Shown here piece after piece: positions 56,782 through 64,000 of a stretch of 64,000 bases of DNA. The notes below the pieces were generated by a model, which ran no database searches, was not told the DNA's origin, and saw only the letters and a list, made by a program, of their open reading frames with translations. Location: positions 665,013,838 through 665,077,837 of the forward strand of contig CM062296.1 of NCBI GenBank assembly GCA_031216915.1, read 5' to 3'. Each line of letters begins with the position of its first letter. Positions within the stretch are counted from its first letter, which is position 1. The position numbers were made by a program, and so were the translations under genes. The stretch comes from Pictodentalium vernedei. Its lineage: Eukaryota; Mollusca; Scaphopoda; Dentaliida; Dentaliidae.

Positions 56782-58212
56782 TTATTCATCGAACTCAGAA
56801 ATTTCCGACAGGACAGTGTTTCTGTGGTTGTTACAAGAATCCGAACTGCAATTACACAAACCTGAGCAAGAGAGTCCTGCCTTCTTACACCCACACCTTT
56901 TTGTACAAGCACTCTTGCAACCACAACTGATCAGATTCAGTAGGTTATCGGGGGCACATGGCTTTGTGGCTGCAGTCGGTACAAGAAGTCCATTGTCTAG
57001 CGACCACCCCCAATCCGTCGGAGGAAGCGAAGTGCCCAGCCATTGTTGGACCTGGAGATAACATCTGTAGACATGTTGTTGTGCAGCATCGCTGCTTGGT
57101 GGGAGTGAGGCTAGGTCGATGGGTTTATTCAGTTTAGATTTTGCTACATAACGCTTGTAAGTGACATATCTATATTGGTCGAGAGAGGAAACAGTTTTAC
57201 TCCCGTATAAGATCAGGAAAAATTGTTCCCCGACAGCGGCTACTGCACTTGGTGTACTGTCATCCGCCAAAATTGTGTTGACATACTGTTGTGAGTCGCT
57301 AGTAACATCGGAGACAATTGTACTGAATACTTTCTTCTTACCAACTCGAAAGAGTGCAGAAGTAGTGTCACAACCACTTATAGAATGTGCTACAAGGAGG
57401 TTGCTTCTATGGTCACCCATTTTGGTTGCTATTTCACTAACTGAAACTAGTAAGTTTGGGGTAATGGAATACATCATGTGAATATTACATCCCGGTTGAA
57501 CTCGAGAGGTAAGAATGACTAACAAGTCTGTGTCTGTTCCCACAACGACAACATTGTTGTCATCTTGAGTGATGTCAAGTGCAGTTTCGGCTATCAGTAC
57601 ATCAGCATCAGCCTCGGCCTGCTTGGACTGAATATTGATAGCAGATAGCTCCTGCATTAGAAGATCGATCAGTTGGGTTTTGTTCTTGGCATTTGCAAGG
57701 AAATCGGATTGGGGTGTGGTGGCTGGTAACTCGGGTGAGATATTGATATCAATGGAATACCTGTCTTTAGATCTACGGGCTTGTTCCATGCCCTTTGTCG
57801 ACATTGTACAAGCATAACCATCAAAAACAACCACGACGTTCGCCCCAAAATGTCTCACTAGATAATTGGAATATGATGTACATATGTCCTTATATGACGA
57901 CTGTTTAGGCCATACAACTGCCCTCAATAAAAATCCACTATCTACAACAAACAGAGAATGCTCTGGGATTTTAGTTTGCTCGGAACCGTATGTTTTGAGG
58001 ATCTTACCGAGCGTGCTCTTCTGTGTCTTCCTCATTCCAGCAGAATCAAACAATGCTGGTGGTTTCGGGGCGAGTTCATATTTGAGATACTCTTCAATCT
58101 CTGCTTGTGACTGAATAACACATGTGATGCGGTTGAACAGAATTGTGGGGTCAATCACTACCTTACTTCCACGGACTTTGATGCTATTTGCCATCGATGC
58201 GAAAGACTTCAC
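56782..58212 (-). CDS. XPG/FEN-like nuclease region with C-terminal CXC cysteine cluster (3' part of broken gene)
   Basis: 476 residues. PIN/FEN-type signature: VVDSGFLL (D91), VVVFDGYAC (about 127-135), QAEADADVLI (198-207), VVVGTDTDLLVIL (222-234) and HSISGCDTTSAL (276-287), which parallel the EAEA, DxDLL and GCDY motifs of FEN1/XPG nucleases. The C terminus (430-461) is CGCKSACTKRCGCKKAGLSC-like, a tesmin/TSO1-type CXC cluster, possibly DNA binding. The listed start is a GTG; the frame is open further upstream, so this is not the true N terminus. It is in the same frame as the 58,414-59,316 piece. I recall similar multi-copy, unnamed proteins from cnidarians and molluscs, but could not check. 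Confidence 0.65.
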   Translation of the reverse strand: MKSFASMANSIKVRGSKVVIDPTILFNRITCVIQSQAEIEEYLKYELAPKPPALFDSAGMRKTQKSTLGKILKTYGSEQTKIPEHSLFVVDSGFLLRAVVWPKQSSYKDICTSYSNYLVRHFGANVVVVFDGYACTMSTKGMEQARRSKDRYSIDINISPELPATTPQSDFLANAKNKTQLIDLLMQELSAINIQSKQAEADADVLIAETALDITQDDNNVVVVGTDTDLLVILTSRVQPGCNIHMMYSITPNLLVSVSEIATKMGDHRSNLLVAHSISGCDTTSALFRVGKKKVFSTIVSDVTSDSQQYVNTILADDSTPSAVAAVGEQFFLILYGSKTVSSLDQYRYVTYKRYVAKSKLNKPIDLASLPPSSDAAQQHVYRCYLQVQQWLGTSLPPTDWGWSLDNGLLVPTAATKPCAPDNLLNLISCGCKSACTKRCGCKKAGLSCSGLCNCSSDSCNNHRNTVLSEISEFDE

Positions 58213-58304
58213 AGTGTCAACACGTCGTAGTCTGATGCTGTTGAACGTTTTGCTTACAACATTCGATACGCAACATTCACCAATTTTGCGAACTTGGTCA
58301 CAGT

Positions 58305-58440
58305 TTCGTCGGCCACAAGCCCGGTCGCTATAGAGACTAACTGTAGTGGATCTCTATTCTGAAAGGGGGAATGCACTCTGAGCCAGTTCAATAATTTGGT
58401 GATATCATTGGCATCAGTCAATTGTGAACTTTGACGGAGA
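58305..58440 (-). pseudogene. Frame-shifted middle segment of the FEN/CXC gene
   Basis: Between the two same-frame pieces the protein-like reading moves to another frame: THRDLRQSSQLTDANDIT, then LLNWLRVHSPFQNRD and SIATGLVAD. It enters by a +1-type shift near 58,441 (at tcgggatct) and leaves by a shift back near 58,307 (at gacgaaactg). In the main frame this stretch contains a TGA at 58,414-58,416. Two compensating single-base indels, or sequencing errors, explain it; a real intron is unlikely since the segment itself reads as protein. Confidence 0.6.
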
Positions 58441-59316
58441 TCCCGATGTGTGAACAATGTGACCAGTGTGAACATGAACAAAATTTTCGAGAGCATTACA
58501 TATCGGAAGGCAAAGAGGTAGTCCATGTACCCATTTCGCAACAGTGCTATCGGTTATTCCCCTGCCATGTGTGAGACCACCAGGGAGCTTGAACATTCTC
58601 ATTAAACACTGCTCTATGGTCTGATCAGAATATATCCCGTCCCAGAATTTATCTGAGCGCCTTATGGTAAAGTAACCTTTCTCAGTGAACAACTTCAAAT
58701 CATCCTGTTGCATTATTTCTGTTAGCTCATTCATCTGCTGCAAATAGAGATGAGAACTTTTTGCGTATGCAAAATAACCACCTGCGTGAAATACTGGAAT
58801 CATATTGCGAACACAATATGTGTGGAGTTCCCAGTCGCCTGTGCGCTCTGCTCTCAAGAACAACTGGAGAAGACCTATTTGCTCGTAGTATTGTACCCAA
58901 AGCTTTCCTGTGCGTCCTACGGACGCATTCTGGAGCAGTTCGAGTAATTTTGACAGTAGATGGTTGACACTTTCTTGATTGACAGCGTCAGCTGTTGTAC
59001 AGTCACCTCTGGCAAGTCCACAGAATATTTCATTGACTTCTGTGCAGTCTATGTTATCTAGTGTTCGGCTTTCTTCAAACACAAGTTTTGTAATGGCAAT
59101 TTGTGTTAGCAAATGGGCACGAACTGCTCTTGAATATGCATGACCACTGATCAAATGATGGATTGACCCACCAGCATAAACAGTCCCCCAAAGTTCATCC
59201 AAAACGCTACCAGCCATGATCGAACCAATTGCCCCTAAATATGACATTATCATATGGAAGCCGCCGAGTCTAACGAAAACTTTTGTCAACTTATCTGACG
59301 AAGACACAATCTCCAC
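58414..59316 (-). CDS. 5' part of the FEN/CXC gene (conserved uncharacterised region)
   Basis: 300 residues, starting at a GTG; the frame opens at a TGA 33-35 bases upstream. Segments such as VFVRLGGFHMIMSYLGAIGS, IMAGSVLDELWGTVYAGGS and HAYSRAVRAHLLTQIAI are strongly protein-like and match what I remember of the N-terminal half of the same invertebrate protein type. Homologues as I recall are longer at the N terminus, so this copy seems truncated or has upstream exons that I cannot see within the 660 bp left before the element end. Function unknown. Confidence 0.6.
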   Translation of the reverse strand: MEIVSSSDKLTKVFVRLGGFHMIMSYLGAIGSIMAGSVLDELWGTVYAGGSIHHLISGHAYSRAVRAHLLTQIAITKLVFEESRTLDNIDCTEVNEIFCGLARGDCTTADAVNQESVNHLLSKLLELLQNASVGRTGKLWVQYYEQIGLLQLFLRAERTGDWELHTYCVRNMIPVFHAGGYFAYAKSSHLYLQQMNELTEIMQQDDLKLFTEKGYFTIRRSDKFWDGIYSDQTIEQCLMRMFKLPGGLTHGRGITDSTVAKWVHGLPLCLPICNALENFVHVHTGHIVHTSGSPSKFTID

Positions 59317-59878
59317 TGCTTTGATATATACACATCAAGGGCGTGCACACATTACATGCCAATGCATCTTGAGTGTAGGCGAACACCACATTATGTGATT
59401 TAATCGAACATGGAAATTGAAACAATGATGCTATAATACGGTATTTGAATGAGAAAAGTCGATGCCGTTTGAATTTGAGTTTAGGGGGTATGGTTAATAT
59501 TTCACACGTTTCACCAGTTCATTATGGAATAAATGACTATTGTTATATATCATTATAAAGCCACTGCTTTTCTGCAATTTTTGATATATAATTTAACTCC
59601 CAAAGTAGTCGTAGATTTGATTTAATGGACGTTGTGTACCGTTGTGTGTATGAAAACAATAAATTTTTTTTCGTAATTTTGTACATTTTCGTGAATATTT
59701 CACCATTGAGTGTGAGGATTGGTACAAAGTTGGCATTTTCTGTTGGGGATATGTATTCTCAATATAATTCAGCACGATATTTATGATTCTCACCCTACTA
59801 AGGCGAATAAGAATGAGAAATATGGAGCTGGGTCGAATTTTTAAAAAAAAAAATTTTTTCATCAAAAAAACGCTATAA
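59317..59878. other. 5' flank of the FEN/CXC gene inside the element
   Basis: AT-rich sequence between the gene's open frame and the right terminal inverted repeat. It would contain the promoter. The frame at 59,593-59,916 is low-complexity and overlaps the inverted repeat; not considered a gene. Confidence 0.4.
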
Positions 59879-59982
59879 CTAAAAAAGCTCAACTCGGATT
59901 CGCGGGGACTTTTCACACTTTATCCGCAATGTGTGTCCCGGAAACATATAAAAAAATCAGCTTTCTCCGATTTTTTTCCTTA

Positions 59983-60675
59983 CTTTCTCATTTTTATGTC
60001 TAATGTGCCTGGACTAATATATTTTAGCAAAAATTCTGTTTAGATGTCAGCATCATTCCGCTCTTCTCATATGCATACCACAAACGCAATTTTAACGCCA
60101 GGTGAGTGGGTTTTTTTACGTGCCTAGTTTGTCGTTTTCAACACAGCTGGTATCTTGGACGCTCCAACAGCTCCCTTTGTGGAGGGTAAAATAGAAGTGG
60201 CATAAAGACTGCCTTTGATCTTGAATCTTCAAATAAGTAAATTTACTACGCCTGACCAGTCCGAGGCGAGTCGGGATATTAATCATTTCTGTTGAACCAT
60301 CAATAAACAACAGTGCTCTTCAAAATCATGTTATTAATTTTTATATTATCTATACTCACGGATTCCGCTATAGGGGCAGGGGATCCCTTTTAGGGACACT
60401 TTCCCCTCGTTCAGTCCCCCCCCCCCCCAGACTCTCAATATTTTTTATTAATAATTTACTGAAGTCGCGAAGAACATAAAGGCCATCATTACAGAAAAGT
60501 AACAAACTTCAGATACAGCTTAATGTGGCATTCTCGTCGTTATGTCATTACTGAACTGGCCGATTTAATTAAATGAGAATCTTTGAATGGCTGCTGTTAA
60601 TAGACTTCTCGTGGCTGTGCCAACAGTAGACTGCACAATTAAATGAAAACTGAAAGTAATATCATTACTTGTGGT
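59983..60675. other. Unassigned sequence
   Basis: Contains a C run at 60,417-60,428. No frame with domain character, no element ends recognised. Confidence 0.5.
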
Positions 60676-60972
60676 TATAGAGCCCGGTGGGTGACAGGTT
60701 TCACTCTTATTTTATTTCGTTTTAACGAAATAATATTTCGTTTTAACGAAATAATATTACGAAATAACGAAATATTATTTCGTTTTAACGAAATAATATT
60801 TCAAAATAACGAAATATTATTTCGTTTTAACGAAACAATTATTTCGTTTTAACGAAATAATATTTTGAAATAACGAAATATTATTTCGTTTTAACGAAGC
60901 ATTATCTCGAAATAGTGTTTTGTTAAAACGAAATAAAATAAGGGTGAAACCTGTCACCTACCGGGCTCCATA
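60676..60972. mobile_element. 297-bp palindromic MITE with TTTCGTTTTAACGAAA units
   Basis: Terminal inverted repeats TATAGAGCCCGGTGGGTGAC / TATGGAGCCCGGTAGGTGAC (right end inverted), extending through acaggtttcac and cttattttatttcg. GTGGT flanks both sides (60,671-60,675 and 60,973-60,977). The interior is a tandem array of about 20-bp palindromic units around tttcgttttaacgaaataat. It has no coding capacity; family not recognised. Confidence 0.8.
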
Positions 60973-61699
60973 GTGGTCGTTTAAATGCATGCGACATAAT
61001 TTATTACCTAATAACAGTTGTGAAACGTGAGTTTGAAAGTGGCATGTCATATAACACAAAAACTGTGGAACAATAGTCATATAATAATAATAGTCATATA
61101 TCTTCATGCTCCGTGTGTGTTCGACCCTTGCGATCTTAATTACCAGAACATTCACATTCAGAGGTATAAATAGGCTTTTTGATAAAATACAATATTAACA
61201 TTACGGTGATCCAACTGACAGCTTTTTTCAACAGGCTACATAGGTAATATGTTTGTAACCAGATATCTGGTCAGCCATTTCAGCACTAGACTTTTCCCCC
61301 AAAGCTCCATAAAAAGGAACCCAACATTTTATCCCTACTGGAAACACCGCTATAATATTATTTCAGTTTTGCACACAGCTGTATCTGTTCTCACGAGATT
61401 TGTGTCAATTTTTACAAACTCAGTCCACATATAGAGTCCAGGTAGAACTTCTTGCTCGATCAACACAGGTTCAACACTCAACAGCAGTTTATTAGCATTG
61501 ATTGGCTTTAAAATATTTCATGCAGAACACACCAGCTGCTGGGCATTCAGAGAATATTTGTCAAGCAAAGCAATGAAAAATAGTCCAGGAAAGCATTTTG
61601 CTTGCCTTAGTAGCTCCCACTCCAGGAGAGTGATTTTTTGGCACCCTCATTTATTTTATTGGTGCTTAATGCCTCATCAGCAGCTAAGGCTATATCGTG

Positions 61700-62260
61700 A
61701 CGAAAAAACGATAGAAAATAGAGGATATCTAGTGTTTTTGAGTGGATACCGAAAAATATCTCATGAGTGACCGAGACAAATGTTTATTTTTCGTGAGCGT
61801 TTGCGCGAGCGAAAATAACCATTTGTCTCGGTCACAAGTGAGATAATTTTTGGTATCCACTCAAAAACACTAGATTTTCTTTTTATTATACGCCTTTTAT
61901 AAGAATCTGATAATTCCACTCGTTCCAATCGTGAATTGATGCATGAAAGTAAACAGCGCATTGAATCATTGAAACGCAGAAGTGATTTGTTTGATACTTG
62001 GAACAGATAGCGTCCTGCAATCTGATTCAGATGGCGGGTTTCTAATCCAAACATGGCCTGAAATCCACAGTATAAGTTTTTGGTTTGGTACGTCCTTTGT
62101 AAGGACGTGCCAAACCAAAAACTTATATTACGGACTTTCAGGCTATGTTTGGACTAGCGGGTTTCATGCATCAATTCAAGGTGAATACTTGTTGAATTAT
62201 TGCTGGAAATGATTGGCATTCACTCAAAACACTAGATTTTATTTTCAGTATCTGCTTCTA
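61700..62260. repeat. Nested inverted repeats
   Basis: Outer hairpin 61,712-61,885: tagtgtttttgagtggatac and its inverse, with gagtgaccgagacaaatg inside. A second hairpin at 62,070-62,140 is built on ataagtttttggtttggtac and aaggacgtgccaaacc. A third occurrence of cactcaaaacactagatttt is at 62,221. It looks like a fold-back element with an unclear boundary. Confidence 0.65.
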
Positions 62261-62699
62261 GAACAAACTTTTTATTTACAGTGATATTTTGACTCGTATT
62301 CACTTTGAAGTGGTGCTTTGAATGCCGCCATTTTGATTCATACTGTGAAAGTGAAAATTTCTATATCTTCACAGTGGGGATACGGTTTCTATCTTTCCGC
62401 AATTTCTTCGATAATCTATCGTTTAGCGTATAATAAATATATGAAATAATTACAATAGACATATCAAACACAGGAGTGGTTTGAATAGTAATGAGAGGTG
62501 ATACAAGAAAGGTGAATACCTTATAAATAAACCGGAAGAGTCCAGTGTGAAATAATAAAAACAGTTTTAAAATTCATTAAAGAAACGAAAGAAAGAAATG
62601 AACGAATTTGTGCGGGCTTGTATGATAAACTGGAGGCTCTAAAGAGCACGTAACTGCTCACCTGGTAGAACTACACATCCCTCAATTATTCTAATCAGA
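62261..62699. other. Unassigned sequence
   Basis: AT-rich; nothing recognised. Confidence 0.5.
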
Positions 62700-64000
62700 A
62701 TCAAAGAATGCAGCTGGCTGCTGTGCTTCTTCATCTGATCGAAACAAAATGAGGATTGTTTTCAGAGGACTTTCCATACATTATTTGCGCCAATTTGGTT
62801 CACAATGACCAAGTAATTTCAGAAAAATGGAAATATGATTTCCCATAGGGTTTCAATGGGAATTATGTAATGCTATTGCCATCATGTTTGCCATCATATC
62901 AGCATTAATTTAGGATCATTGGTCAAGAGATTCCCAGTCATCAATCCTGCAAAGTTTCAAAAACATTTGGCCTTGTAGTCTCAGACTGGCAAATCAGATT
63001 CGAAGAAAGCCTCTCGCGGCCAAGTTTTTCATCCGATCGGAACAAATGAGGATAGTGTGTAGAATCTTAAATATAACATTCCTGCCAAGTTTGGTTCATA
63101 TTGGCCAAGTAGTTTCAGATAAGAAGATACAAATGTGATTTTCCATAGGGTTTCCATGAGACATATGAGCCACCATTCCGGCCATGTTTGCAACCCGATC
63201 AACGTTAAATGAGGATCGTCGGTAGAGGGTATCCCAGTCACCAAGCATGTGTAGTTTCAAAACATTTAGCCTTCTAGTTTCAGAGGAGAAGGTTTTTGAA
63301 AATAGACCAGTCCGAATTAAAGAATACCTCTGTCGGCTATGTTTTTCACTCGACGGAAACAAAATGAGGCTCGTTTGTAGAGAACCTCCAAAAGACCATT
63401 CCTGCCAAGTTTGGTTCACATCGGATCAGTAGTGCCAGAGAAGAAGATGAAAATGTAATTTCCCTTAGGGTTTTCATGGTAACTATGAGACACAATTGCG
63501 ACCATGTTTGCAACCCGACCAGCATTAAATGAGGATCGTTGGAAGAGGGTGTTCCAGTCCTCACTCATGTGACGTTTCAAAACATTTGGCCTTGTAGTTT
63601 AAGAGGAGAAGATTTTTGAAAATCGACTAATCAGAATCAAAGAATGCCTCCGGCAGCCAGGTTTGTCATCCGACGGGAATAAAATGAAGATCGTTTGTGG
63701 AGAACCTCCCATAGACCATTCCTGCAATGTTTGGTTCACATCAGCTCAGTAGTTCCAGAGAAGATGAAAATGTGATTTCCCATAGAGTTTCCATGCTAAC
63801 TATGAGCCGCAACTGCGGCCATGTTTGCAAGCCGATCAACATTAAATGAGGATCGTTAGTGGAGGGTATCCCTGTGCTTAAGCATGTGAAGTGTCAAAAC
63901 ATGTGGTCTTGTAGTTTCAGAGGGGAAGATTTTTGGAAATCGACCAGTCAAAGAATGCCTCTGGCCGCCACGTTTTTCATCCGACAGGAACAAAATGAGG
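62700..64000. repeat. Degenerate tandem repeat, about 315-bp period, open at the window edge
   Basis: The cue (g)aacaaaatgagg recurs at about 62,742, 63,043, 63,357, 63,677 and 63,989. Between cues the order is conserved: ccattcctgccaagtttgg, cacatcgg...cagtag, gtgatttcccatagggtttc, gcggccatgtttgcaaccc, aaatgaggatcgttgg, gtttcaaaacatttggcctt. Units are clearly diverged from each other, so the array is old or slowly homogenised. Confidence 0.85.

Larger units (their letters stand above)
56087..59980. mobile_element. TIR element carrying a FEN/CXC protein (candidate new DNA transposon)
   Basis: Left end GGGAAAAAAATCGGAGAAAG, and the right end inverted starts AGGAAAAAAATCGGAGAAAG and continues identically to gctgatttttt. 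A second matched block, gttgagctttttt, ends exactly 100 bases from both ends, so the inverted repeats are about 100 bp with a variable middle. TA flanks both sides (56,085-56,086 and 59,981-59,982), a possible 2-bp duplication. Contents: a small plus-strand ORF (56,303-56,653) and a long minus-strand gene in pieces (59,316-56,782), convergent. No DDE transposase was recognised, so either the FEN-like protein acts in mobility or the copy depends on another element. Confidence 0.75.

Overview
The window is metazoan nuclear DNA made almost entirely of mobile elements and tandem repeats; I could not identify a single host gene. The element types (Penelope-like retroelement with GIY-YIG endonuclease, Tc1/mariner, hAT-like and piggyBac-like short elements, fold-back elements, tRNA-derived repeats, microsatellites) suggest a repeat-rich animal, most likely a marine invertebrate. 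The species cannot be told from the sequence.

Layout. 1-14,800 is a nested set of inverted repeats (outer arms 1-1,400 and 13,490-14,790, further arms inside). A 4.3-kb fold-back element (1,985-6,275), a piggyBac-like MITE, tRNA-like repeats and a one-armed fold-back relative are embedded in it. A hAT-like element follows at 15,482-16,169. From 16,342 to 55,659 lies a candidate single giant element of 39.3 kb. Its ends are 58-bp inverted repeats flanked by a perfect 9-bp direct repeat (GAATTTAAC). Each end continues inward into an array of a 144-bp satellite (about 43 copies left, about 23 right, opposite orientation) and then into a GCATGATGC-type minisatellite, also mirrored.

Inside the giant element sit, in order: a 1.26-kb hAT-like element with an 8-bp target duplication; a second fold-back element (27,343-29,823); an array of 22 full copies of a 298-bp repeat, each carrying a tRNA-like pol III promoter; a 9.5-kb tandem duplication; a Penelope-like element; and a decayed Tc1 copy split by a solo LTR. 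The Penelope-like element has an SGNH-hydrolase ORF1 and an RT/GIY-YIG ORF2 in the -1 frame. A heptamer TTTAAAC stands directly before the ORF1 stop. The element lies between 1.15-kb direct repeats.

To the right, 56,087-59,980 is a TIR-flanked element with no recognisable DDE transposase. It encodes a protein with an XPG/FEN-like nuclease region and a cysteine-rich CXC tail, broken into pieces by two compensating frameshifts, plus a small convergent ORF. The window ends with a palindromic MITE, more inverted repeats, and a degenerate tandem repeat of about 315 bp running off the edge.

The strongest candidates for undescribed biology are the giant satellite-ended element, the SGNH/Penelope element with its apparent frameshift site, the FEN/CXC element, and the fold-back arms carrying a promoter-like cluster of NRF1, YY1, ETS, CRE and RFX sites.
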